Shown: piece by piece, positions 44,421-56,078 of the stretch | Numbering within the stretch: the first letter of the stretch is position 1 | How the letters are laid out: each line of letters starts with the position of its first letter | Source of the DNA: Gigaspora margarita | Taxonomy: Eukaryota > Glomeromycota > Glomeromycetes > Diversisporales > Gigasporaceae | DNA length: 64,000 nucleotides | Direction: 5' to 3' | Assembly (NCBI GenBank): GCA_009809945.1 | Contig: WTPW01000031.1 | Span: 224,632 to 288,631 of the forward strand | Notes under the pieces: generated by a model | The model's database searches: none | What the model was told of the DNA's origin: nothing | What the model saw: the letters and a program-made list of their open reading frames with translations, nothing else | Position numbers and translations under genes: made by a program

Positions 44421-45450
44421 TCAGTCTACTGAGATGTCATACTATATTATACTCTAAATTTTTTACTATATAAATTTATATTAAAAATATATAAAATTAC
44501 TATATAACTTTAAAGTCATGATTTTTTTGGGTTTTACAACCAATTATTTTCAAATTTTGGGATTAAGTATATCAAAAATAGTAGAATAAAATCACTTAGA
44601 ACAGTTTTTTAAATTCTTATAAAAATTGAAGATTTTACTAATAAAATTTTATGAAAAAGAAAATTTTGTTAAATCTAAAACTAGCTAAACAAAGTTTACT
44701 TAGATGACAAAATTGGTTGTCTTAATAAAAAAAAAAGTTTGCTATATACTAAAGCTAAAAATTTCAAAATTTCTATATACAACTTTTTTTTTTGTTAAGA
44801 AAATCTAGTTTGGGCTTGTAAGCAAAATTGTTTAGCATAAAATTTTATAACAATAATAAAGGATAGAATTCAATTTTTTAAACATTTTACTAAATAAAAA
44901 ATTGAATTAAAGTTTTTGTGAAAAATTTTTTTTTTTTTTTTGCGAAAAACTTTGATTCAATTTTTTACTTAGTAAAATGTTTAAAAAATTGAATTCTACC
45001 TTTTATTATTGCCATAAAATTTTATGCTAAACAATTTTACTTACAAGCCCAAACTAGATTTTCTTAACAAAAAAAAAGTTGTATATAGAAATTTTGAAAT
45101 TTTTAGCTTTAGTATATAGCAAACTTTTTTTTTTATTAAGACAACCAAATTTTGTCATCTACGTAAACTTTGTTTAGTATAAAATTTTACATATAATTAT
45201 AGTTTCAGATTTAACAAATTTTTCTTTTTCATAAAATTTTATTAGTAAAATCTTCAATTTTTATAGGAATTTAAAACACTGTTCTAAATGATTTTATTCT
45301 ACTATTCTTGATATACTTAATCCCAAAATTTGAAAATAATTGGTTGTAAAACAAAGAATTATGGCTTTAAAGTTATATAGTAATTTTATATATTTTTAAT
45401 ATAAAAATTTATATAGTAAAAAATTTAGGTGTGACATCTCGATAGACTGT
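44421..45450. mobile_element. Near-perfect fold-back element, 1.03 kb (relative of 39834-40887)
   Basis: Ends TCAGTCTACTGAGATGTCAT (left) and ACAGTCTATCGAGATGTCAC (right, inverted) with TA outside. The arms pair along most of the element (ACTAGCTAAACAAAGTTTAC against its inverse near 45160) and meet near 44930 in T/A runs. Non-coding. From 45452 to 46518 I recognise nothing. Confidence 0.75.
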
Positions 45451-46929
45451 TATAGTAGTTCAAAAGTTCTTTTTGAAAGTATATTATTAATAATTTGTAA
45501 ACAAATATAAGGTGAGTTAGTAGAAAAGAAACAAATTATTTTTAGTTAATTTTTAAAATAAAATATCTGGATAAATATTTTTTTATTTTAATCTTAGGAT
45601 TTTTTTTTTTTGGTTTTAAAGACCTAGCTTGGAACTTAGGATTTTATTAAAAATATTAGAGCTATCAGTAAGTAATTTACATGAGAATTCACTAGTATTT
45701 GTTATATGGACAAGAATACAACTAGCCTATTTTGTAACTTTTGGTTGTCTATTTAAGTAGCTATCTGAAGGTTCTATACTAGCTATTATACTTGCAATCT
45801 ACATATTGGTATTGTCTATTTAAATCTTCTGATTCCTGTTTCTTATACCAACCTATCTTGTATTGCTAGATACAGTATTCTGGATTCTTCTCTATAACTT
45901 TAGAACCTAGCCAAATATATTTGGTTCTGTTATCTTTAACAGAAAACTTGGTAAAGTGATATTGTCCTAGTACTAGTATTATCTATACTTTAGTAACATG
46001 CATTTACTAAGGCTTATACTTGCAGTCAGGAATTATCTTTAAACTGCTACTATTACCTACTTCTTGACTTGTGAAGTTTACTAAACTTTAGTACTGCTAT
46101 TTCATTACTAGAATTTTTTTCTTTAGATTTTAAACTACTAATTCAGTTGGCCTAGAAGAATCATTCAGCTAGGCTTTAAGCTACTTTTATAGTCTTCTTT
46201 TTCTTGGTACCTACTTCTATAATATAGATATTTTTTCTTTGGTACAACTCTAACAGTCAGATTGGTAGGCTCCTTTTGTCATAAAGGCTTTTGCTTGTTC
46301 AGTAGAGTTCCTAGTTAGTAAAAATTTTGCCAATCGATTAGTTGCCAACTATAGTTGCAACTAATCAAATATTCATATTATGTGGTATTATTAGATAATT
46401 AGCCAATTAAATCCAAAAAATTAATACAAATTATTCTGACTAAGTAGAATATTTGGAATTATATTAATTGAATGATTAATCAATTAGTTGTTTAAAATTT
46501 TTTTAAATTAATTAGTTGAAATATTGGCAAAGAATAACCTTTTTACCCAATACCTACTTTTCAAATATAACCTTTTAGTGATCGTTGGTAACTCTTTCCT
46601 GACCACGTTAGGGGAGAGAATTAATAGAAAATACTATTCAAGCGACTAGAATAAAATGAGCAGCCAAAGGAACTGAGAACTTAAGAGCAGTAGCCCTAAT
46701 CAGGAAGAGGAAAAGCAGGTGCAACGAAAAACGTGAAGATAGCAGTGACAAGAAAATGGGTACTAACAACAACCACAAAAAATGAAAAGTGAAGACCACA
46801 AACAACAAAGAAAACCAGAAAGCTTTAACTGGACCAAGAGCTAAGGAAGCTCCTGTTAAGGAAGTTTATATTGAAGTAACAGAGGCATTAAGCTATGACC
46901 CAAAAGTTATGAGCTGAGATGATAAGGTG

Positions 46930-48427
46930 GCCCAGGAAATGGAAGCCTTGCAGGACATAACGAACACGTACTCAGGCTTACAAAGCAATTTATTCACGAA
47001 TGAAAACACCAAAACAAACATGACTATAGAAAAAACAACTCCAGAAAACAATCACATAACACTATCACGATCGTTAAGTTACGAGAAAATCGTAAACGAA
47101 GAACTGACGAAAAAAAATAATGAAGGGACAACTTTGTATAACTCTCAGGATATATGTACGGAAGTCAAAGTCACAGAAAGAAAACAAGAAAGACAGTAGT
47201 CCTCCCTTTTTTCAAAATTAACAAGAGGCCAATCAATATACTCGTCTTTCTCTCCAGGAAGAAACATACGTTTGAATAACTCCAATGCGTTGATTATTAA
47301 TATCCAAGGATTACAGTTAACATTTAATGAAATTATAATCTCGATGTTCGATCACGTGAAATACGATGTATCGGCCGCCAAGCAGCACTTTACAAAAGGT
47401 AGACGTACGCACCTAGAAATCACGTTTGTGAATGAGGAAACAAGAAGATACTATGCAACCCATGGTATCAACATAGAAAACAAAACCTATTACGCCTATG
47501 TGCCGACTGATGGTAGGAAGACCTTTCTACCAGTAAAGTGCAGAAACGTGCCTTTGGGTAATAAGCTAGAGATCTCGGAAGCCTTACAGGGGCATTTGAG
47601 GATGTCGGAAAGATTGCAGCTATAAAACCACTAATTATCAAAGGAACTCCTTATGTGTCGGACCAATGGATAGTCATATTTGAGACAACAAATGATCCTA
47701 ATTTAGAAAGCACTATCCCACGGTTCACACACGTGCTGGACATAAAGTCACCACCGAATGGAGGTCAACGAAAAAGGTCTGTTACTTCTGTGAGAAAGCA
47801 GGTCATATCAAAAGGGATTGTGTACAATTCCAAGAATCGATAGAACAACGAAGATGGTTAAGAGAACGGAAAGCGGAAGACTCATTAAGTGAAAATGAAA
47901 TGCACTTGAAAACCATAGAAGAAAATCAGACCATGTTTGAGACCATCCAAAATGAAACAGATGAATGCATGAATAATACTATTTTGGCTAAAGCAGCTAT
48001 AACAGAACCCGAAAAAGCTGAAAAGTTTCAGGAAAATCAGGAAATAGTGCTGGACAATGGGGCCACACCGACCAAAGAGGATGAAACTGCAGAATCACAG
48101 AAAATTCTAGCACCCATGCAAGCAGAGGAACCCACTATAAAAGGAGATAATCCACAACCTTCATCTCATGCTAATGCAGGTCAAGGACCAGTGGTCGCAG
48201 GACCGGTTACTCCTGAAAATAGAATTGATATTCAGAGTGATACAGATATGGAAGGATTTACAACAGTAAGTTATAGAAAAACCACATCTATGAAAAAAGA
48301 AAATTCACAGAATGGGAAAAGCTTTCCAAGAACCTCCTCATATGGAAAACAAGGAGAAGAAGTTCCTCAAACTGCTATTAAACATAGCGTTTTAACCTTT
48401 TATGATCATGGTCTTGGAACAAAAATT
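46930..48427 (+). pseudogene. LINE 2 ORF1: gag-like protein with CCHC zinc knuckle, decayed
   Basis: Three open pieces (46927-47199, 47272-47625, 47900-48430) plus the frame joining them. The middle piece (ALIINIQGLQLTFNEIIISM, then RRTHLEITFVNEETRRYYAT) resembles the nucleic-acid-binding fold that precedes the knuckle in such gag-like proteins; its end, FEDVGKIAAIKPL-like sequence near 47590-47630, is in a shifted frame. At 47780-47821 the frame reads CYFCEKAGHIKRDC, a perfect CX2CX4HX4C knuckle, in frame with the piece beginning at 47900. The C-terminal part is acidic, Gln/Glu-rich and low in complexity. It would bind LINE RNA. The start codon is uncertain because of upstream stops. Confidence 0.7.
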
Positions 48428-50362
48428 TAATATCACTATACTTAACATAAAAGTTCTAAATGATAGTGGTAAACAAAAAATAACACTGACATTAATAAAA
48501 TCGTATAAGTTAGATATAATAATGTTACAAGAAACAAACCTTAATAGAGAAGAAAGTAGAGAATTTTTAAAAAAACAGTAGTCATTTGATTCAGTATGAA
48601 CACATAGGATGGCAATCTTAGCTGGAAAAAGAGATATAAAATTTGAAAATATAGAAGTTAAAATGGATGGGAGAATAATCTCACTTAGCTATATATATCA
48701 AGGTAAACGATACAATATTGAAAATGTTTATGCTCCCCCTAACGTTGAAGACAGGATAGTTTTTTCAATGAATGGATACCAAGCATAAAAGAAAAAAGTA
48801 TAAATATAATTGCTGGGAATATGAATACTAACCTTAACCCAGAAGCCAACTGGGTCAGCTAGGCATTACCACAAAGGGATCCTTCACAAACTATATTGAG
48901 CAATAAAACAGCCAGGTTGCATAATGCAATAGAATTTGCGCAAATGACTCCTTTCCTTATGTTCTTCCAACACACACAGAATAATAGAACAATGGGAATG
49001 TGCATAGACTATATTTTCATAGATGAGAACTATGGTCATGCCATATCGGAGGTGATAACACGATATAGGAACTCAGACCACCTTCTTCTAGAATGCACAC
49101 TATGTTACAGCAGGTCGCAAAAGCTCTTGGCCAGATGGATATTTAACAAAGAATGCCTCAAAAATAAAAATTTTTTGGAAGAAGTTATATCAGAACTGAA
49201 ACAACCTGATGCAGTGACCAATTGGAACATTGCAAGATAAACTTACAATCTATCATAAGGGCCTATAGAAAGCCAAAAAGAGCTGAAAGTGAGTTAGAAG
49301 GCATCAACAAAAAACTAGTGAATCTAAGAACACGAAGGGCTAGACTGGGATATAACTCAGGGCTAGACCGGGTGATAAGAGATTTCGAGAGCAGAGCGAA
49401 AATGAAAGTGAAAAACTTGCAGAGAAATGGGCAAGCAAATCAAAGGCAAGGTGTGCAAAAAAAAGGAGAGAAGTCTACAAGATACTTTTTTGCAAGATTC
49501 AAGACCAGGTTTGCGAATTGCAGATTAGATAGAATCAAGATTCCGGAGGCAGAAAAAGCTAAGGGAATTGATACCCTACAACATGTAAGAAATTATTACA
49601 AAGACCTGTATAAAGGGGAGGAAATCGACGCTCTGGCCGTGAAAAAGATAATATCAAATTTACCAGAGGTCACAAATGAGACAATAATTAAAAAAATAAC
49701 AATAGAAGAAATAACACAAGTGATTGGAAATCTCCCAACTAATAAGTCCCCAGGTTGGGATGGTTTAGATTATGAGTTTTATAAGGAAATGACAGAAATA
49801 ATCACGGTAGTACTAGTAAAGGTTTTCAACACAGTACTTCAGAAAGGTGAAATGCCTTTTTCGTGGCATAGAAGTCTCATTACACTAATACCCAAAAAGT
49901 CAGAAAATTTGGAGGAGGTACAAAATTGGCGCCTGATATCAATGGTCAATTCCGATACAAAAATTTTCATGAAGATTCTTGCGAACAGGATAAATGCGGT
50001 TTGTAAAGAACTGATCCCAGCACACCAACAAGGCTTTGTAGCAGAAAGGGCCATAACTAATGCAGCCTTAGACATTATTACAACAATGAGAACATAGAGA
50101 GATCAAACAGACCCATTGGATGCTTTTAGTCGATCAAGCTAAGGCATTTGATAGGGTGAGCCACGAATTCATAGGGATTGTCCTAAAAAGATGAAGTTTG
50201 AACCTAGGGTAATTAGCATCATTATGAATCTATTTAACAAACAAGAAGCACACATAATAGGAGGAAGTGAACTCTCTTTGCCTTTTAGGGTGGAAAGGGG
50301 TGTTCGACAAGAGGACCCCTTTCCCCACTATTATTTGTATTGATATTTGAGTCACTTCTAAG

Positions 50363-51548
50363 CAGTGTTTAAAATTTAATGTTCTCATGGTTCTTGATGA
50401 ACATTTGAGTTTTTTTAAGAACATTAATATTTTAAAAATGGTTCTCTTATTTGAGAACATTTTATCCTCTTGAAATGTTCTTAAAGAGAACATTTATAAA
50501 ATTTTTATGTTCTAGATTTACTAATGAGAACAATAAATTATATAAAATGTTTATCAATTTGATAATATAATTTGATCATGACAAATTCTGTACATATGTA
50601 TATACTATGTATAGCACATATGTTTAAAGCTATACAATATGGGTAACAAATAAATATTTAAGGAAATAGCCTTTAAAGATTTTAAAATAAAACATTCATT
50701 AGCCATGCAGTGTGTTTTTTATATTGAGAGCATTATTATTGTATAGACTTATATATAGATTATCTGGGTCAAATGATATGCTAATATTAAGCAAGTAAAA
50801 AAGTCACAAAGTATTCATTAGTACAAAGTTTAAATTGTTAAATAACAAAGTAATTGGATTTTAATTTATTGCATTAATCAATAGTAGCATTAGTAAAATA
50901 TTATAGAAAGTTTTGATTTACTATAAGCAAATATAAAAAGCACTTGAAGTTTTAACAAATTATTAAAAATTAAAATGTATAATATATTGTGTTATGTTGA
51001 AAAATACAAAGAATCATATACAAAGTTTAAAAAATTATTAGATAAGCATGAGCTTAGTGTGTAAATTGTAAGTATAGAATTTATTTTCAAATAAGTTATT
51101 ATTCTATTAACAATATAATTCTTTATTAAAAATTATTTTATTTACTGTACTATATTAAACTATCAGAGCATAAGTTATTTATTTATAAACTACATATTTT
51201 ATTATTAAAAGTTAGATATAACTTTAATTCACAATATGTTAAACTACAAGTGAGTAAGTGCAGTGTAAGAAAAGCTTAATTTTCAATTAGCATACCAAGA
51301 ATAGTGCAAACTTGATCATAGAATTAATTATTATATTATTGATTTTATTAATTTGAATTAATTTTGTTGTAAATTAATAAATAATATATTACAATATTGT
51401 TTGAAGCTAATATAAACATGAACATTCTTTAAAAATTAATATTCAAAATATTTAATATATAATGAACACTAAAAAGTTTTTGAGAACAATAAAAATTTAA
51501 ATTATGCTCTTTTGAGAACATAACTTTTGATTTGAATTTTAAACACTG
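50363..51548. mobile_element. Non-autonomous hAT-type element inside LINE 2
   Basis: 1186 bp with inverted ends CAGTGTTTAAAATT and an exact 8 bp duplication CTTCTAAG (50355-50362, 51549-51556). An 8 bp duplication plus CAGTG termini is diagnostic of hAT elements. Subterminal GTTCTC/GAGAAC words recur near both ends (for example 50380, 50442-50462, 50488, 51500), the kind of repeats hAT transposases bind. No coding sequence; it is very AT-rich. It splits the reverse transcriptase of LINE 2 between GVRQEDP and YADD. Confidence 0.9.
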
Positions 51549-52827
51549 CTTCTAAGCCAATTGGAAAGGAATCTCAGAGGCATCCCTGTTGGTATGCAAT
51601 TTTTTAAAATCTCGGCCTACGCAGATGATTTGTCCATAGGGCTGGGATCAGTCTCAGATTGGAATACGACTTCGGAATAGTTCGCATTATACGAAAAAGC
51701 AACAAATGCAAAAATCAATAAAAGTAAGACAAAATTAATACCATTGACACCTATAGCAGAAAGAGTAGAGCTAAGAAATGAAGAGCAGTACATAAAAGTA
51801 TCAGAGCAGGAAACCTGTACTATTCTTGGATATGAGGTTTATAGAGATAGTACTGGAAAAAGAGATATTTGGCCGAAGCTCATTAACAAGATGAAGAAAA
51901 AAAATTGAACAATTTAAAGAAAGAGACCTGTCTTTTAAGGGAAAAATACTAATTGCAAATGCTCTAATACTTTCAAAAGTATGGTATGCAGCCTATATTC
52001 TAAACCCTAGTCGCAAGAATATAGCAAAAATAAATGAGATTATCTCAGAGTGGATCAAAACCAAATCTAAAATGGTACCGAGATATGCAACATTTCAAAA
52101 AAGTTACAAAAATGGTGGGCTTCAGGCTCTGATAATGAAAAACCTAATGGATGCAAGGTTATTAACAATGTGGAGAAGACTCTGTACCAGTTTCTCCATG
52201 TGGCAGAAGTAGAATGAAAAAGAATCTCGCTAAGAATGGAGGAGAAAAGAGGAATGAACGCACTTCAAGTCTTAAAAGAAAAAGTAATAAGTATTAAAGC
52301 TTGGCCGGTGGAATGGAGACATCACGTAAGAGCCTAGAGAAAAATTGGTGAAACTATAAACATGACATCGAATTGGCCGTGGCAACCAGAAGATTTGGCA
52401 GTTGGGACCTAAAAGGTAATCAGCTTATAGTAAAAAAAATGGTGTATATATTGAACATTATATAGGGACAAACCCGGAGGAAGATACCACGGGGGGATGG
52501 ACCCTACAAAATGGATCTGTACGAAAGAAGTATCGAACAAGAAATTGGACATTTTTTGGTGACTCTATTATAGAGTGCTACCACTAGGATACAGGTTGAA
52601 GCATGTGGACCGGCAAGACAGTGGTTGTTGTACCTGATGCACAGAGGAAATACAAACTCCGGACCATTTCATGTTCGAATGTAGCAGAAGTTCAATGGTT
52701 TGGGAAGAAGCTTATCGGCTTATAAGCATGGATGGGGTCCCCAGCATCCCAAGCTCCAAAGAGAAGATATTTCAATTGAAGAACTGGGCTAATAAAGGAA
52801 GCGCATACACAGTGTGATGGTTACATA

Positions 52828-53487
52828 TCCCTTAAACCGTACAGTTTTAGCAGGCAAATTTGCCTGCTTAAATTTTATAAATTCATATCTGATCTATTTT
52901 TTTAAAAAATTAAATAATTTATAATTTTTTTTTTAAAATAAAAACTATAATTATATACTATTTAAAACTTCTTTTTATTTGCTTAATATTTATAAAAAAT
53001 TTGAAGTTGTTTATAAAAAAAAATTTTATAATTTTTTAAAAAAATTTTAATTTTAAAAATTTTTTCTGTTTTTTTAGTTTACTCAATAAAAATATAAGAT
53101 TGACCCCCCTATTACCTTAATCCAAAGTTGTAAACAATTTAAAATTACATTACTTTTATTATTAAAACTTTTATAACTTATTAAGCAAAATTTGAACTTT
53201 ACTTAGTAGTAACTACAAAATTTCTCTTCGGGAACATATAAAATTTTAAGAAACTTTTTAAAATTTTAATAGTAAAACTAAAAAATAAGTTTTATTAAAA
53301 ATGTAATATCTTTATCAAAATTAAAGATAGAATAATAAAATTTAAATATGTTATATATAAAAGGAATATCTTTAATTTTATTCAATAAATAGGGAGGGTC
53401 AAGCTTAAATAAATTTTAAGAAAACTCAAAAAAACTTTTTAAAAATAATTTTAGCAGGCAAATTTGCCTGCTATACAGTTTAAGGGA
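52828..53487. mobile_element. MITE with terminal GCAGGCAAATTTGCCTGC palindromes, copy 1
   Basis: 660 bp, ends TCCCTTAAAC, TA on both sides (52826-52827, 53488-53489). Just inside each end is a 20-base palindrome centred on GCAGGCAAATTTGCCTGC (52849-52868, 53453-53472). The interior is AT-rich and non-coding. It is inserted near the 3' end of LINE 2 ORF2. A second copy of almost equal length is at 62808-63465. A TA target suggests a Tc1/mariner-type enzyme, but the ends are not CAGT. Confidence 0.85.
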
Positions 53488-53770
53488 TACAAACGATCTA
53501 TGAAATCTGGTGTCTATACACAAAGGCAAAATGGGAAAATGACCCATTCTCTCAGATGGAAGTGGTATATAGGGTTAAGGCAAGACTTAAGAACGAAGTA
53601 AAGCAGTTGCAAGTTAATTTAGAAAGGAAAATAGTAGAATTAGTAATAGATATAAATCTCTAATTTGTATTCAAGATTAGATGCATTTAAGTAATAATAA
53701 TAAAAGATGCCAATAGTGTTCCCGGTAAAATTTTACTGGGAAAATTTAAAAAAAAAAAAAATATTGGCAA

Positions 53771-53921
53771 GGGCCATGTCATTAATCATCTGATTATTTT
53801 TTATCAGAGACCTACCCCCCTCCCTCTTTTTTAATATATATATATTCAGGTTTTTATATATAATTTCAACTTTTTTTACCCCCTTCCCCTTCTAAAAAAT
53901 TACCTGATTTTTGTCACTCCC
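53771..53921. mobile_element. MITE, palindrome/G-run family, copy 2
   Basis: 151 bp from GGGCCATGTCATTAATCATC to TTTTTGTCACTCCC, inverted relative to copies at 1637 and 60984. Pyrimidine tracts (CCTACCCCCCTCCCTC and ACCCCCTTCCCC) both lie on the plus strand. Its left border coincides with the target duplication of LINE 2. The flanks CAA and TCA are not a clean duplication. Confidence 0.7.
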
Positions 53922-54302
53922 TCAACTATTTGGTTTTTCAACTAATGATTTGAAACATTATTATTTAGTCTTTTGGTTAGTCACTATCCAGTTTCTGTAG
54001 CACTATCAAAAGTCCTACTACTCTTACTTAGGTCTTACCAAGCCTGTTTCTACTCCTGCTTTGTTTTTAGAATTTCTGTACCTTCTTTTTTCTTATATAA
54101 TAGTACCCAAGTCAGCTTCCAATTGCCCAATCACTTTCTTTTCTCTTATGCAATGTTATACAAGTTAGCTCCCAATAATTCAATATAATCCAAGTTACAG
54201 ATCCTATGATTTAATTTAGTATTGCAAGAATTATACAATCACACTGTAATGCAAATAGTGTAAAGTTTAAAGATGAAACTTTCTTCCTATAGAAATCATA
54301 TC

Positions 54303-55045
54303 GGCTGATTTAAGGAATTGCAAATAATTTTTGAACCACTGGTCCGGTTTGGATGATTTAACTACCAAAATGTTCGTCTCAATGAGACGATTCTAACAAG
54401 CCCAAAATCGCTAAAATCCAATCACAGGATCCAGAGATCGATCAAATTTTGTGAGATTTTAATAGTGTTGTTAGAATTACTATGTAAATATCTTTAACAG
54501 TGAATAACGTTTGAACCACTGGTCCGTTTTGGATGATTTAACCACCAAAATGTTCGTCTCGATGAGACGATTCTAACGAGCCCAAGATCATCAAAATCTA
54601 ATCACGGGATCACAAGATCGTTAAAAATTAGTATAACGGCTTATCTACAAATCTCATGGGTTTTTACAGTACTACAATATAAAAAAACCCATGAGATTTG
54701 TAGATAAGCCGTTATACTAATTTTTAACGATCTTGTGATCCCGTGATTAGATTTTGATGATCTTGGGCTCGTTAGAATCGTCTCATCGAGACGAACATTT
54801 TGGTGGTTAAATCATCCAAAACGGACCAGTGGTTCAAACGTTATTCACTGTTAAAGATATTTACATAGTAATTCTAAAAACACTATTAAAATTTCACAAA
54901 ATTTGATCGATCTCTGGATCCTGTGATTGGATTTTAGCGATTTTGGGCTTATTAGAATCGTCTCATTGAGACGAACATTTTGGTAGTTAAATCATCCAAA
55001 ACAAACCAGTAGAGCAAAAGTTATTAGCAATTCCTTAAATCAGCC
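54303..55045. mobile_element. 743 bp fold-back element with two modules per arm
   Basis: Ends GGCTGATTTAAGGAATTGC inverted. The arms pair over about 370 bp and meet near 54675 in TTTACAGTACTACAATAT. Each arm has two diverged copies of the module with GGTCCGTTTTGGATGATTTA, CCAAAATGTTCGTCTC, the GAGACG hairpin and a GGATCC..GATCG end (54333-54445, 54508-54625, 54730-54840, 54905-55020). It has the same internal plan as 10946-20636 but different termini. CATAT on both sides is a possible duplication. Non-coding. Confidence 0.8.
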
Positions 55046-55489
55046 CATATGTTGAACTTGGAGCTATTTTATTATATAGACTTGAAGAATAATAACAATC
55101 CAACTACACTATATCACTATACTTCTTTTAATCTTAGAATAATTTAGAATTAAAATAAAAAATTTTATTAAATTTAATAAAATAGTTGATAAAATATTTA
55201 AACTTAAAGTTGAGAAACCTTTTACTTAAAAAAAATTTGGCCCTTTCTACTAACTCACCACTATATATATTAATACTGGCAAATTTTTAAAAATTTATAT
55301 TAAATACTTATTGAATAGTATGATTCAAATACTACTCAAGCTAAACTATAACTTTAATTATACTATTCAATATAATAAATTTATTAAATTTTTACTAGTG
55401 AAATAAATTAAAATAATATCAAAATAATTATATAAATAATTATAATATGTATTTTAAGAAAATATATTACTATAAAGTCTCGAATATAA

Positions 55490-55705
55490 GCAACCCCTAA
55501 GCCATCCATTTTGGCTGAATTTTTTAAAAAGTTGCTTAAATTCAGTAATTTTAAAATTTTTAATTCTATTGGCCTATCTTAATAAAATTTATTCTGTATT
55601 TAACAATTTTAATGGGATTGCTTATTTTATTTTCCTAGTATTTTGGCCTCAAAATATAGGGTTGTTTATTTTTGGGGGTTGCTTATATTTAGAACTTTAT
55701 GGTAT
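55490..55705. mobile_element. Short element with AAGCAACCCC ends
   Basis: ATATAAGCAACCCCTAAGCC at the left and TTGGGGGTTGCTTATATTTA at the right form an inverted pair about 215 bp apart. Probably a distant relative of the AATAAGC family. The frame 55569-55868 that crosses its border is unsupported. Short ATCAGATC/GATCTGA words follow at 55735-55820. Confidence 0.5.
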
Positions 55706-56078
55706 TTATTTTATAGTGCACAATTTTTTTATTGGATCCAGATCTGAATTTAGATTTTTCTTATTCAGATCTGAATTCAGACTTGGATCTGATCCGGTTT
55801 TCAGATCAGATCCAGATTTTCAGAAAGATTTGTCTAATCTGTGCAAAATACTAGTTCTATACAGATAACTATCAAATAACTAGCATTAAATAACTAGCAA
55901 TAATTAGTAACTTTAACTTTATATATGTGCGAATTTATAAAATTAGACCTTTTTTAAACCCCATATCTGCAAATTATCACATGATAATTGGTTATAAATT
56001 TCAATTTCATCCAAAAATAATTGTCAAATTTATTTTTCTATTTAAATAATAAAGTAAGCATGGTTATTATAGCACAGT

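Larger units (their letters stand above)
48430..53663 (+). pseudogene. LINE 2 ORF2: endonuclease and reverse transcriptase, split by two insertions
   Basis: Endonuclease: ITILNIKVLND (48434), LDIIMLQETNLN (48510-48545), YAPPNVEDR (48730), then CIDYIFIDEN (about 49000) and YRNSDHLLLEC (about 49065-49100). The usual GDxN motif reads AGNMNT near 48815. Reverse transcriptase: STRYFFARFK (49470), LPTNKSPGWDGLDYEFY, LITLIPKKSE, NWRLISMVN, AHQQGFVAER, then in a shifted frame LLVDQAKAFDRVSHEF (50122-50170) and VERGVRQEDPF (50290-50320). The hAT-type element (50363-51548) follows, after which AYADDLSIGLG resumes (YADD at 51618-51629). A zinc-binding C terminus (CCT.CTEE..TPDHFMFEC, 52627-52682) is followed by the second insertion and then the tail AKWENDPFSQMEVVYR to the stop at 53661-53663. 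No RNase H motifs seen. Stops at 48580, 48859, 49238, 50095 and others. Confidence 0.8.
46531..53758 (+). mobile_element. LINE 2: full-length, APE-type, without RNase H
   Basis: Flanked by AAATATTGGCAA (46519-46530 and 53759-53770) and ending in a run of at least 12 A. After removal of two later insertions (hAT-type 50363-51548; palindromic element 52828-53487) it is about 5.4 kb. Order: leader, ORF1 with CCHC knuckle, endonuclease, reverse transcriptase, zinc-binding C terminus. The GVRQ.DP motif, the linker after SDH and the C-terminal zinc region resemble L1/Tx1-type LINEs. Base composition is less AT-rich than its surroundings. Multiple stops make it inactive. Confidence 0.85.
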
